Positions 17,912-26,815 are shown, counted from the stretch's first letter. The stretch: DNA of 64,000 nt from JAWXUE01 sp044432865 (GCA_044432865.1 JAWXUF010000001.1:1-64000), one strand, 5' to 3'. Numbers and translations are program-made. Notes: generated by a model from the letters alone, not told the origin.

Positions 17912-19103
17912 GCTTGCTCACTACCTTTACGTTTAATTTTCCGTCTTTTAAATTGATAGATAATTTATCATCTACATTAACATCATTTATACTTCTAATT
18001 ATTTTTTCTTCTTGTTTTACTAAACTAAATCCTTTATCCATAATTGATAGTGGATTTAAGGCGTTTAATTTTTCAATATTATATCTTAATTTATTATGCT
18101 TAAATTCTAATAAATTAATCATATTATTTCCTAATAATTTATCTAGTTGTATTTTCTTATTATATAATTGTTCTAATATTATTAGAGGACTACTATTATC
18201 TAATCTATGATCTAAATTAACAAGATTTTGTTTTATATTATTTAGTTTGTTATGAAATGAGTTTTCAATACGTGTTTTATAAATATTTATTGTATTTTTT
18301 AACACACTTAAATCTGGAGTTGCTATTTCTGCAGCTGCAGTTGGTGTTGCAGCCCTAACGTCAGCAACAAAGTCTGATATAGTAAAATCAGTTTCATGTC
18401 CTACAGCAGAAATTATCGGAACTTTGGAATTAAAAATTGCTTCAGCAACTACTTTTTCATTAAAGCACCATAAATCTTCAATAGAACCTCCACCTCTCCC
18501 TACAATTATCGTATCAACTAATCCATCTTCATTTGCTAATTTAATATTTTTAACAATTGATGTCTTAGCTGTTTCACCTTGTACAATAGATGGATACACA
18601 TAAATTTGTGCTATTGGATATCTTCTTTTTATTGTATTTATAACATCCCTAACGGCTGCTCCTGTTGGAGATGTAATTACAGCGATTGCTTTTGGATATA
18701 AAGGAATTGATTTCTTTTTACTTGAATCAAAATATCCTTTTTCTTCTAACTCTTTTTTTAACTTTTCATACGCTAGATATAAATCTCCTAACCCTTTTTG
18801 AGTTATTTGATTAACGTTTATTTGATATGTACCATATGGTATATAAGTACTTATAGTACCTCTAACTAATACTGTTTGACCATCTTTCGGAGTAAAATCA
18901 ACTTTAGAAGCATCATTACTAAACATTGTTGCACTGATTTGTGATTCTGAATCCTTAAGGGTGAAATAAAAGTGCCCTCTTGAATTTCTCTTAAAGTTCG
19001 ATATTTCGGCTTCAATATAAACATTTTTTAAATGTACATCATTATCAAATTTATATTTTATATACTTACTTATCGCACTTACTGTTAAATACTGTTTATC
19101 CAT
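17904..19103 (-). CDS. xseA: Exodeoxyribonuclease VII large subunit
   Basis: A 399-residue catalytic subunit with an N-terminal OB fold (about 1-100), the central catalytic region with PTGAAVRDV, VGRGGGSIEDLW and AVGHETDFT, and a C-terminal coiled-coil that binds XseB. It is somewhat shorter than typical (about 450), with the loss in the coiled coil. It overlaps nusB by one base. Confidence 0.95.
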   Translation of the reverse strand: MDKQYLTVSAISKYIKYKFDNDVHLKNVYIEAEISNFKRNSRGHFYFTLKDSESQISATMFSNDASKVDFTPKDGQTVLVRGTISTYIPYGTYQINVNQITQKGLGDLYLAYEKLKKELEEKGYFDSSKKKSIPLYPKAIAVITSPTGAAVRDVINTIKRRYPIAQIYVYPSIVQGETAKTSIVKNIKLANEDGLVDTIIVGRGGGSIEDLWCFNEKVVAEAIFNSKVPIISAVGHETDFTISDFVADVRAATPTAAAEIATPDLSVLKNTINIYKTRIENSFHNKLNNIKQNLVNLDHRLDNSSPLIILEQLYNKKIQLDKLLGNNMINLLEFKHNKLRYNIEKLNALNPLSIMDKGFSLVKQEEKIIRSINDVNVDDKLSINLKDGKLNVKVVSKHE

Positions 19104-19495
19104 TATAATGATTTATTTATTTTATCAATTAAAGAATGGATAAAACGTTTGTTTTTCCCATCACCTAAATCTGAGTATTCCTTCACGATTTCTAATGTTT
19201 CATTAATAACAATGTTAGCTGGTGTTTTACATAAAAATTCATAAGTTGCTGCTCTTGTTAATGCTCTATCAACATATGATAATCTATTTAAAGTGTAATT
19301 AGTTAAATTTTTTTCAATGATTTCATCTATGTTTTTAATATCGTTAATTACTCCTGTAACAATTGATCTAGTAAAATCACTTTGTGCTTTTTCAAGTACC
19401 TCTACAGTATCAATCTCAACATGACCTACTAAGTCAAAATGGTATAATAATTGCATTGCTAATATTCTTGATTCTCTTAATTCTTGTTTAGTCAT
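19103..19495 (-). CDS. nusB: Transcription antitermination factor NusB
   Basis: A 130-residue all-helical RNA-binding protein that with NusE promotes antitermination of rRNA operons. The N-terminal ESRILAMQLLYHFD and C-terminal PANIVINETLEIVKEYSD segments are characteristic. The ATG at 19495 has GGAGG nine bases upstream; a TTG at 19510 in frame is part of that leader. It heads the xseA-xseB-dxs-tlyA run, after spoIIIAH. Confidence 0.93.
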   Translation of the reverse strand: MTKQELRESRILAMQLLYHFDLVGHVEIDTVEVLEKAQSDFTRSIVTGVINDIKNIDEIIEKNLTNYTLNRLSYVDRALTRAATYEFLCKTPANIVINETLEIVKEYSDLGDGKNKRFIHSLIDKINKSL

Positions 19496-19564
19496 TTTTA
19501 AATCCTCCAATTAAAAATATTATATCATAAATTTAATCCATTTTAAATAATATAAATAAAAAAA

Positions 19565-19580
19565 CCACTAATAATAGTGG
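19565..19580 (-). terminator. Terminator after spoIIIAH
   Basis: A 6-bp CCACTA/TAGTGG core stem with a 4-base loop, extended by A/T pairs to about 14 bp, and followed by T-rich sequence on the minus strand, 10 bases past the spoIIIAH stop. Confidence 0.65.
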
Positions 19581-19589
19581 AATTTTTAT

Positions 19590-20063
19590 TTATATTGATT
19601 TCGGTGAAACTTCTACTTTAATATTACTTCCAAATACATCTTTCATAATTGATGTTATCTCAATAAATTCTTGTGTAGTAGGAACATAATTTAGTATGTA
19701 TACAGAAACAAAATTATCCTCATTCACAACAAAGCAATCAAGATATCCTAAATTCTCTACAAATGTTTCAGCAAGTACTTCTAATTCAGTTAATTCAAGT
19801 ATTTCTTGCATCGTTTCAAATGCATCACTTTTCATATCATCACTATATGTGTCTGATGCGATTATGTTTTCTAAATCAACAACATACTCTTCTCTTTGAG
19901 CAAGAATTTCTAATCTCATCGAAGCAAACTCTGGATGTTCAGTAGTTATATTTTCACTTACAGTTGGTGCAATAATACCTTCTTCCGGCATATTAATATA
20001 ATAAATTGATAACATCATTACAACAGCTAATAAAAAAAGTGAAAGTTTATTTTTCTTAATCAT
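19590..20063 (-). CDS. spoIIIAH: Stage III sporulation protein AH (SpoIIIAH-like)
   Basis: A 157-residue protein with an N-terminal membrane anchor (about residues 7-24) and a C-terminal YscJ/FliF-like ring-building domain (about 45-155). SpoIIIAH is made in the mother cell and its external domain binds forespore SpoIIQ, forming the channel (feeding tube) between the two cells. Its position directly upstream of nusB matches the Bacillus order, where spoIIIAH ends the spoIIIA operon just before accB-accC-yqhY-nusB. Here spoIIIAA-AG are not adjacent; the gene has its own sigma-E promoter. Start ATG at 20063 follows AGGGGGACATGTAA. Confidence 0.85.
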   Translation of the reverse strand: MIKKNKLSLFLLAVVMMLSIYYINMPEEGIIAPTVSENITTEHPEFASMRLEILAQREEYVVDLENIIASDTYSDDMKSDAFETMQEILELTELEVLAETFVENLGYLDCFVVNEDNFVSVYILNYVPTTQEFIEITSIMKDVFGSNIKVEVSPKSI

Positions 20064-20091
20064 TTACATGTCCCCCTATTGTTTTCAATAA

Positions 20092-20120
20092 AGTATATGC
20101 AAAGTAATTGAATTATATTC
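20092..20120 (-). promoter_or_regulatory. Sigma-E promoter of spoIIIAH
   Basis: Minus strand GAATATA (20114-20120), 14-base spacer, CATATACT (20092-20099). Compared with the Bacillus sigma-E consensus KMATATT-N14-CATACAHT this is 6/7 and 7/8. The -35 overlaps the stop codon of the upstream 1007-residue gene. It explains how spoIIIAH is expressed without the rest of the spoIIIA operon. Confidence 0.75.
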
Positions 20121-23100
20121 CTAATTTACTTTTAAAAATATTAATAATATCTATATAAGTTAATTGTTGATTATACACTTTACCCATATAACAATTAATA
20201 TATTTTTTGTAATGTTCTATCTCTTCATTTTTATTTGTTTCATTTAAAACAAATTTAACATCTAAATTAGATAATATATTAGAAAGAGACTTAATATATT
20301 CATCATTAAATTCATTCATATTTTTAAAATTTTTCAGTAAGAAATAAGAGGGTTTAACAAGAGATAGATCATCAATATTATTTAAGGCAATATGATACCC
20401 TTGATTCATTAAATAGATAATGTTATCAACTGCACCATTGTACACTCTATCAATTTTTAAAATAACTCTTTCTTTTGTAATTTTGAATTGTTTTGCCATT
20501 TCTTCTAGATAATTTACAAAACTTTTTTTCACTAAACTATACTCGTCAATTTTAATTACAACATTAATACTATAATCAATTTTACTAGATATCAAATTCA
20601 TTTCATGAAATGTTCTTTGAATTAAATACTGCTCTAACGTTGTTGTCATATTTTTACGTTTAATTACTTCTTCTAAAATTCTTACATCAACTTTATAATT
20701 ACTTAAGTTAAGTTTAGACTCATAAAATTCAATTAAACTATCATTAACATTAACACACTGTGTAAATAAAATCCCAAGATTCTTTTGATCAATAGATTCA
20801 CTGATATATGTGATAAGTTGTTCTCTTAAAAATCTTTCTTTATATAGCTCAATGTCGTAAAATCCTACATTTTCATCTAAAAAGTCGTCAACATTTAAAA
20901 TGGAATCACTTAATATCTCTAACATTTTATCTAATGATTTTTCTTTAGTGTCAACAGTACTTCTATAAGTACCATAGGTAAATCTAGGAATTAATCTATT
21001 ATTGATTAACGATAACTTCTCAATTAAGTATTGATCTAACTTGTTAATTATTTGTTTCAATACTCTTTTATCATTTGTATCTTTTACTAATACTATTATT
21101 TTATCAAAGTTCAGATGGTAATAATCATAATCTTTATTAAACTCAGGTAATAATTGTCCTATACATTTTAATATATCCATACTGAATTTTTCTTGATATA
21201 AATATGTGTATTTTTTTAAATCTTTAAAATTTAATAAAATAGCACTAAATTTTTTCATATCAAAATATTTATATATTTCTACATTTAATGATTGATTATT
21301 TTTTAAATTAGTTATTGGATTATGATATGCAGTAACAATTAAATCTCTTTTATTAGATTCTACTTTAGTATAATCTTCAAATATAAATAACAATTTATAA
21401 TCACTAATCTTTGTGGTTTTAATTAACACTTTTTTCTCATTATTAAAAGTAACTAATTGTTCAAAATAGTTATCTTCAATACTTAATGAATTATAATTAG
21501 CAAGAAACTCTTTGTAATCATCCATTGAAATATTAGACACAAAACTATTAAATGTTACTTTATTTTTTACGCCTAATAAATTTGTAATCTCTTTGTTACA
21601 ATAAAAATAATCTGTATCACTAAAAGCATAGTAAAACATCTTTGATCCAAGTATTTCTAATTTACTTTCCGTTTCATAAAAAACTCTTTCTTTTTCATAG
21701 TTAATAACTGAAATAGAATTGTAAAATTTCGCGAAACAATGCAGTTTTTCGAAATTAAGAACACCTTCAATCATATTATGATTTTCAGAAACAAAATATA
21801 TTGCCCCAAAACATTTATCTGTAAAAAGAGGGAAAATTGTTGCATAGTTAAATTCAATTATTTCATTATTAAAAGGGTTAAACAAATTGTCTCGTTGGGT
21901 ATTAAAAGAAATTATTTCAACATCAGATTGATGGAAATTATCTATAATTTCTAAAGTAACATCTTTTTTTATATAAAGCCTTTCCTTCTTGAAATGAAAT
22001 GATTCGAACTCTTTTGTAATAATATAACAATCATTAAATGGAACTTTTTCATTCAATTTAATTAATGATAAACGTAGTTGTTCTCTAAATCTCTCGTTAG
22101 ATTGAAACGGTTTGAATATATCAATTGTCTCCTGATAAAAATCACTCATCTCATTTAAAGTAGGTTTAGTTTTTTTTATCTTTTTAAAAACAGGTGTTTC
22201 TATATTAGTATTTTCTTTAGGTTTCTTAATTTTAATTGCTTTTATTATATTTTGATGTATGTAATCTATTTCTTTGTATACTTTGACATTACTTACTTCT
22301 TTTAACCTTTGTTTATATAGTTCAATTGATTGTCTATTTTGTAAAATAGTATACAATTCTATACATAACTGATAATAATCTTTTTTAACATCTGTTGATG
22401 CTCTTTCCATTACTTCTTCATATTTAGCTTCTAAAATAGAACATCTTTTATAATTACCTTTTTTAAAATAAATCTTTAATGTTAATAGATTAACTTTACT
22501 ACCAAAGTATTCACTTCTTACAGGGTTTGAGTTTAATATTTCTAATGACTTTTCATATTCTTCTAATTGATAATAATTAGTTGCTTCATAATATAATAAT
22601 GATTCAAAAACTTCAAAGTCACCTAACTCAAGAGCTAACTCTTTTGTTGTATCTAAATTTTTATTAAATTTATAAAACTCATTACCATCAAAGTAAGCTT
22701 TTGCAAGTAAAAACATACCTGCTAACCTATTTGCTTTTGATGTATCATCTTGTAGAAATAAATTTATATATCTAATTCTTTCTCCAATATCATTTTTATG
22801 AAACAATATCATATCTTGATAATATATTTCTGTATCATATGAATTTAATAATTCTTTTTTTTGGTTAATTGCATCTAAACATTCTTTTCTATAATCATCA
22901 ATTGTTAATTCAATGAATTTATCTAATATAGTTATTAAGTTTTCCGATTTATACTTCTTTGTAAATGCTTCAACTACATTAACCATGAAATCAATTTGTT
23001 TAGTTTTAGAATATAAAGAAAGTAAATGACATACTACTATTGCATGTTCTTCATCATCTACGCTAGTTTTATTTAAAAATCGCTGGATTCTTGAAATTGA

Positions 23101-23136
23101 ATCATCAGATGGTTCTAATTTTAGTATACTTTCCAT
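20113..23136 (-). CDS. TPR-GAF-PAS protein with degenerate GGDEF and EAL domains
   Basis: A 1007-residue soluble protein. About 1-320 is helical repeats of TPR type; 345-490 looks like a GAF domain; 495-600 PAS-like; 600-765 GGDEF-like; 775-1007 EAL-like. In the GGDEF region the usual DxLTGLxNR appears as HNPITNLKNNQSL and the signature is replaced by LNFDK near residue 680. In the EAL region the EAL and DDFG motifs are missing (ALNNIDD near 922). Both cyclic-di-GMP enzymes therefore look inactive, which suggests a receptor or scaffold. The ATG at 23136 follows GGGAGTG; a GTG at 23145 is part of that site. It lies between spoIIIAH and a phosphoesterase-rdgB pair. Domain calls are by eye. Confidence 0.7.
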   Translation of the reverse strand: MESILKLEPSDDSISRIQRFLNKTSVDDEEHAIVVCHLLSLYSKTKQIDFMVNVVEAFTKKYKSENLITILDKFIELTIDDYRKECLDAINQKKELLNSYDTEIYYQDMILFHKNDIGERIRYINLFLQDDTSKANRLAGMFLLAKAYFDGNEFYKFNKNLDTTKELALELGDFEVFESLLYYEATNYYQLEEYEKSLEILNSNPVRSEYFGSKVNLLTLKIYFKKGNYKRCSILEAKYEEVMERASTDVKKDYYQLCIELYTILQNRQSIELYKQRLKEVSNVKVYKEIDYIHQNIIKAIKIKKPKENTNIETPVFKKIKKTKPTLNEMSDFYQETIDIFKPFQSNERFREQLRLSLIKLNEKVPFNDCYIITKEFESFHFKKERLYIKKDVTLEIIDNFHQSDVEIISFNTQRDNLFNPFNNEIIEFNYATIFPLFTDKCFGAIYFVSENHNMIEGVLNFEKLHCFAKFYNSISVINYEKERVFYETESKLEILGSKMFYYAFSDTDYFYCNKEITNLLGVKNKVTFNSFVSNISMDDYKEFLANYNSLSIEDNYFEQLVTFNNEKKVLIKTTKISDYKLLFIFEDYTKVESNKRDLIVTAYHNPITNLKNNQSLNVEIYKYFDMKKFSAILLNFKDLKKYTYLYQEKFSMDILKCIGQLLPEFNKDYDYYHLNFDKIIVLVKDTNDKRVLKQIINKLDQYLIEKLSLINNRLIPRFTYGTYRSTVDTKEKSLDKMLEILSDSILNVDDFLDENVGFYDIELYKERFLREQLITYISESIDQKNLGILFTQCVNVNDSLIEFYESKLNLSNYKVDVRILEEVIKRKNMTTTLEQYLIQRTFHEMNLISSKIDYSINVVIKIDEYSLVKKSFVNYLEEMAKQFKITKERVILKIDRVYNGAVDNIIYLMNQGYHIALNNIDDLSLVKPSYFLLKNFKNMNEFNDEYIKSLSNILSNLDVKFVLNETNKNEEIEHYKKYINCYMGKVYNQQLTYIDIINIFKSKLGI

Positions 23137-23148
23137 AACATTCACTCC

Positions 23149-23574
23149 CTACAAATATTTTATTTCAAACTTATCATTTTCAAATACAATATACGAACCA
23201 TTATCTCTTATTGATCCTGGATTGTACATTGTAATATCCTCTTCAACTTTTGTAATCCTATGGGTATGTCCAAAAATTACAATATTACACATTGAGCTTT
23301 TAGTATGGTAATATAAATTGTTTAATGTAAATTTCACATTAAACATGTGTCCATGAGTTAAAAGAACTTTTTTGTTTTCTATTTCTATTATTAATTCATT
23401 TGGTAATTGTATATTATCACAATTTCCTTTTACACTTATGATATTATATTTTTTTAACTGTTCATTAGATAATTCACTATCTCCAAGACAATAAAATATA
23501 CCTTCTTCACGACTAACTAATCTTTCTAATGAATCAATATCGTTATGTAGATCACTAAAAAATATTATTTTCAT
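23149..23574 (-). CDS. YfcE/MJ0936-type metallophosphoesterase
   Basis: A 141-residue calcineurin-like phosphoesterase. Metal ligands are in FFSDLHND, CLGDSE, KGNCD, LTHGHMF and FGHTHR. Small members of this family hydrolyse phosphodiesters. It overlaps the end of rdgB by 20 bases, the same pairing as ysnA-ysnB in Bacillus, suggesting co-expression with the nucleotide-pool cleaning enzyme. Confidence 0.9.
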   Translation of the reverse strand: MKIIFFSDLHNDIDSLERLVSREEGIFYCLGDSELSNEQLKKYNIISVKGNCDNIQLPNELIIEIENKKVLLTHGHMFNVKFTLNNLYYHTKSSMCNIVIFGHTHRITKVEEDITMYNPGSIRDNGSYIVFENDKFEIKYL

Positions 23575-24136
23575 TTAAGAAATTAAGAAGCAACTTTGTA
23601 GCTTCACTCCTATGTGATATATTATTTTTTTCATTTGAATCTAATTGAGCTAACGTTTTTTCATAACCATTAGGAATGAATATAGGATCATAACCAAATC
23701 CATTTGTACCATTTTTTTCTTTTGATATGATACCATTTAAAATTCCTTCAAAATAATACACATTTTCTGATGTATATAAACATAGAGTACAGTTAAAAAA
23801 AGCATCTCTTTGTTCATGTAGTTGTTCTAATATATAATCCATTTTTTCATCAAAACTATCCAAATTCATGTATCTAGCAGAATGAATTCCTGGAGCATTA
23901 TTTAAGGCTTTAACACATAATCCTGAATCATCAGAAAGTACAGGTTTATTAAATAATTCAAAAATAGTTTTTCCCTTAATAAAGGCATTTTCTTTAAATG
24001 TTAAACCGTCTTCTACTATCTCATCGGCATAACATAACTCTTCTAAACCAATACATTTTATATTGTATTTATTAAGTATTTCATTAAACTCTTTTAGTTT
24101 TCCTTTATTGCTCGTAGCTATAATAATTTCATGCAT
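23555..24136 (-). CDS. rdgB: XTP/dITP diphosphatase (RdgB/HAM1)
   Basis: House-cleaning nucleotide pyrophosphatase that removes non-canonical purine triphosphates (ITP, XTP, dITP). The 193 residues contain ATSNKGKLKEF at the N terminus, SDDSGLCVKALNNAPGIHSARY in the middle and GFGYDPIF with SHRSEA near the end. rph, its usual upstream neighbour, is absent; the gerM-type gene lies directly upstream. Confidence 0.95.
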   Translation of the reverse strand: MHEIIIATSNKGKLKEFNEILNKYNIKCIGLEELCYADEIVEDGLTFKENAFIKGKTIFELFNKPVLSDDSGLCVKALNNAPGIHSARYMNLDSFDEKMDYILEQLHEQRDAFFNCTLCLYTSENVYYFEGILNGIISKEKNGTNGFGYDPIFIPNGYEKTLAQLDSNEKNNISHRSEATKLLLNFLNENNIF

Positions 24137-24176
24137 ATTATCACCTCAAGTTATTGTATCATATTATTACTTTTTT

Positions 24177-24671
24177 TTAAACATTACTTAAAGGTATGCC
24201 ATCAATAATATTTACATATCCAAGTTTTTCAATATAGGTTCCTTCTACTTTAATTTTAAGAATATCATATCCTAAATTTGAAAAAGAGTTTCTTAATTGA
24301 GAAAATATTTGATATGATAATTCTTCTTCAAATCTTAAAAAATCTTCTGATAAATTAAGAATTAGTGTTTCGTCTTCCACTTCATAATTTATTAAAGTTG
24401 TTGAAGTAATTAATTTTGTATCATATGATTCTTTAATTGAATTACTTTTGTTTGTTAGTAAATCAAATACATACTCAACTTCTACTTTTTCGTTAAAAAC
24501 AGTTGATACATAAACTAAAGTATCATTATCATAATAAAAAATATTATGTGAAACTCTTTGTACTTGCTCATATACTATTTCATATTTTTCTACTTTATTA
24601 TTAGATAACCCTAATCTAATAACAAAAACACTACATACTATAAATAATGGAATTATTATTTTCATTTTCAT
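24177..24671 (-). CDS. gerM: GerM-like sporulation protein (single GerMN domain)
   Basis: A 164-residue protein with an N-terminal membrane or signal segment (about 3-22) and one GerMN-type domain (about 45-160; NLSEDFLRF and the final IEKLGYVNIIDGIPLS are typical). In Bacillus, GerM has two such domains, is made in the mother cell and stabilises the SpoIIIA-SpoIIQ channel; it lies in gerM-rph-rdgB-ysnB, the same neighbourhood minus rph. The start at 24671 is set by GGTGAT five bases upstream and by the sigma-E promoter; the frame stays open upstream to 24752, but that would run into the divergent gene. Half length and lack of a lipobox cysteine are the main doubts. Confidence 0.72.
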   Translation of the reverse strand: MKMKIIIPLFIVCSVFVIRLGLSNNKVEKYEIVYEQVQRVSHNIFYYDNDTLVYVSTVFNEKVEVEYVFDLLTNKSNSIKESYDTKLITSTTLINYEVEDETLILNLSEDFLRFEEELSYQIFSQLRNSFSNLGYDILKIKVEGTYIEKLGYVNIIDGIPLSNV

Positions 24672-24686
24672 TTTTATCACCATTAA

Positions 24687-24714
24687 ATTATATGTATAAA
24701 ATTTTAATATATGA
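24687..24714 (-). promoter_or_regulatory. Candidate sigma-E promoter of gerM
   Basis: Minus strand TCATATA (24708-24714), 13-base spacer, CATATAAT (24687-24694): 6/7 and 7/8 against the Bacillus sigma-E consensus, with a spacer one base short. It overlaps the control region of the divergent CPBP gene. Confidence 0.6.
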
Positions 24715-24737
24715 TATAATAAACAAGAGGTGATTTT

Positions 24738-25529
24738 ATGATAAATGATCAATCAATACGTTACAAAAAAGGACTTGGTTCTTATTTCTTTATATTTTAC
24801 ATTGTTGCTGCTGTAGTATCTTTAGTAATACAGCAAATATACATTGATGTACATAAAATAAATTATGAAATATTGCAAAATATAATTACGTCAGGTGACT
24901 ATTTCCATTACTTAGAGGAGTTCCCAGTAACAACCGTTCAAATAATTCAAATGCTATCTTTAACTAATTTTGTTGTATATTCAATATTAGTAATTACACT
25001 TTTATATGTACTGAAGAAAGATTTTATTGAAGATGCTGTAATATTCAAAAAGGAAACATTAAATAAAACAATAAAAACTCTTATTATATATAGCATCATT
25101 TTTATAACTCTAAATTATTCTATAAATTACATCATATATTTAATTCAAGGATTAATAGGATATGACTCTTCTTCTACTAACCAAATATTTATTGAAGTCG
25201 CTTTATCAAAAGCAACAATTCTTACAGTAATATCAACAGTAATTTTGGGTCCAATAGCTGAAGAATTAATTTTCAGGAAATGTTTCTTTGGATTAATTAA
25301 AAATAAAAAACTTGCATTATTAGCAAGTTCATTAGTATTTGGGTTTATTCACATTATATCGTCTATTGGATCATTTGATTTTTTAGAAACAATAATGCTA
25401 CTTATCCCTTATATAACAGCAGGTATATTACTTGGTTTAATATATATAAAGACAGAATTAAATATTTATTATGTAACAATAATTCATATATTAGTTAATT
25501 TAATTTCTATTATTCTTATTCTTATCTAA
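24738..25529 (+). CDS. CPBP family intramembrane glutamic protease
   Basis: A 263-residue integral membrane protein with about seven to eight helices. Motif 1 is EELIFRKCFFG (EExxxR, near residue 175), motif 2 FGFIHI (FxxxH), motif 3 the conserved histidine in IIHILVNL. CPBP proteins (CAAX processing and bacteriocin-processing relatives) cleave within membranes; substrates here are unknown. AGAGGTGATT precedes the ATG. The last 30 bases overlap the convergent ankyrin gene and no terminator is seen. Confidence 0.88.
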   Translation: MINDQSIRYKKGLGSYFFIFYIVAAVVSLVIQQIYIDVHKINYEILQNIITSGDYFHYLEEFPVTTVQIIQMLSLTNFVVYSILVITLLYVLKKDFIEDAVIFKKETLNKTIKTLIIYSIIFITLNYSINYIIYLIQGLIGYDSSSTNQIFIEVALSKATILTVISTVILGPIAEELIFRKCFFGLIKNKKLALLASSLVFGFIHIISSIGSFDFLETIMLLIPYITAGILLGLIYIKTELNIYYVTIIHILVNLISIILILI

Positions 25530-26438
25530 CATTTTTAAATTAGGTTTATCCTCATAAAAATTTAAGTAATCAATTAAAGACAATGAAAAATTGTCTTTTT
25601 TATTTAATATTTTGTTTGTTATTGCTTTATCAATTATATTGTCACACAAATACTTATAAATATGAGAGTGATTTTTTTTATAATAAATAAAATCAAGAGA
25701 TGATAAATAATTTTCAATCAAATCAGATATCTCATAATGATTATTAACCGAAACATCAATTAAGTTTTCACTATACTTGTTTGTAATATCTACAACCGGT
25801 AGATATTGTAATAACTCCCTAACAATATCTCTATTTCCAAATTTAACTGCATAAAAAAATACTGATTCATCATTATTATTTTTTTGATTTATCAAAAATC
25901 TATTAGCATACTTCTTAACTAATTTAAGATTGTTATATTTAACTGCATAATGCAATATAGAATCATTTATATGATTATAATGTATATTTCCATCATCAAA
26001 CTTTTCAACGTCATGATAATTAAATTTAATAGACTTTAATAATGCATTCTCTTGTTTATTATTAACTAGAGTCAAATCTGTATTATCTGTTAAAAAATCT
26101 ACTACAGCTTGATTATTTGTCTTAATTGCATAGAATAGTGCAACATTACCAAAACAATCTTTAATGTTTGCATTCGCTTTATTTCTTATTAATATTTTAA
26201 TTATTCCTAATCTACCTTTTATAGCTGCATCAAACAAAGGACTTTGCCCATTAGAGTCTTTTAAATCGATATCAATATCATAATCAATTAAAACATTTAT
26301 ACAATCTATTGCTTTACCTAAAACAGCATAGTGTAATAAACCTCTTCCAAATTCATCTTGCACATTAAGACTACTGTATTGCAAATACTTTTTTAATTCT
26401 AACAAATTATTCCTTTTTACTTCAAATAAAATATCCAT
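25500..26438 (-). CDS. Ankyrin-repeat protein
   Basis: A 312-residue soluble protein made of about seven ankyrin repeats over residues 1-235 (GRGLLHYAVLGKA, GQSPLFDAAIKGR, GNVALFYAIKTNN, NDSILHYAVKYNN, DESVFFYAVKFGN), then a helical Asn/Lys/Tyr-rich tail. Ankyrin repeats bind proteins; no catalytic motif or signal peptide is visible. GGGAG precedes the ATG. It stands alone between the hup terminator and the convergent CPBP gene. Function unknown. Confidence 0.85.
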   Translation of the reverse strand: MDILFEVKRNNLLELKKYLQYSSLNVQDEFGRGLLHYAVLGKAIDCINVLIDYDIDIDLKDSNGQSPLFDAAIKGRLGIIKILIRNKANANIKDCFGNVALFYAIKTNNQAVVDFLTDNTDLTLVNNKQENALLKSIKFNYHDVEKFDDGNIHYNHINDSILHYAVKYNNLKLVKKYANRFLINQKNNNDESVFFYAVKFGNRDIVRELLQYLPVVDITNKYSENLIDVSVNNHYEISDLIENYLSSLDFIYYKKNHSHIYKYLCDNIIDKAITNKILNKKDNFSLSLIDYLNFYEDKPNLKMLDKNKNNRN

Positions 26439-26466
26439 AGGTACTCCCTTCTAGATTATAAAGAAA

Positions 26467-26500
26467 AATAACTACAAATAAATTAATATTTGTAGTTATT
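26467..26500 (-). terminator. Terminator after hup
   Basis: A perfect 14-bp stem (26467-26480 with 26487-26500, 6-base loop) followed by T-rich sequence on the minus strand, directly after the hup stop codon. Confidence 0.88.
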
Positions 26501-26503
26501 CTA

Positions 26504-26776
26504 TTATCTTACGTTATCTTTTAAACCTTTACCAGCTTTAAATGCAGGTGATTTTAATTCAGGAATTGAGATTTCTTCTCCGCTTCTTGGATTACGACCA
26601 GTTCTTGCTTGTCTAGTTCTAACTTCAAAAGTTCCGAATCCAGATACTACTACTTTTTCATCTTTTGATAATGTCTCAGTAATTGTATCTAAGAAAGTGT
26701 CGATTACTTCTTCTGTTTGTAATCTAGTCATGTTTAACTTATCAGCAACGATTGATACTAATTCATTTTTATTCAT
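26504..26776 (-). CDS. hup: HU family DNA-binding protein
   Basis: A 90-residue histone-like nucleoid protein. The body MNKNELVSIVADKL and the DNA-binding arm with GRNPRSGEEISIP are intact. It bends and compacts DNA. AGGAGG precedes the ATG. In Bacillus hbs follows spoIVA directly; here recQ and an antiporter are inserted. The promoter spacer holds a Spo0A box. Confidence 0.97.
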   Translation of the reverse strand: MNKNELVSIVADKLNMTRLQTEEVIDTFLDTITETLSKDEKVVVSGFGTFEVRTRQARTGRNPRSGEEISIPELKSPAFKAGKGLKDNVR

Positions 26777-26815
26777 TTTTATTTCCTCCTACTAAGAAAA
26801 CCTTATTCGATATAC

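Noticed and set aside
24672..24752. N-terminal extension of the GerM-like protein
   Set aside because: It overlaps the start of the divergent CPBP gene and the candidate sigma-E promoter.
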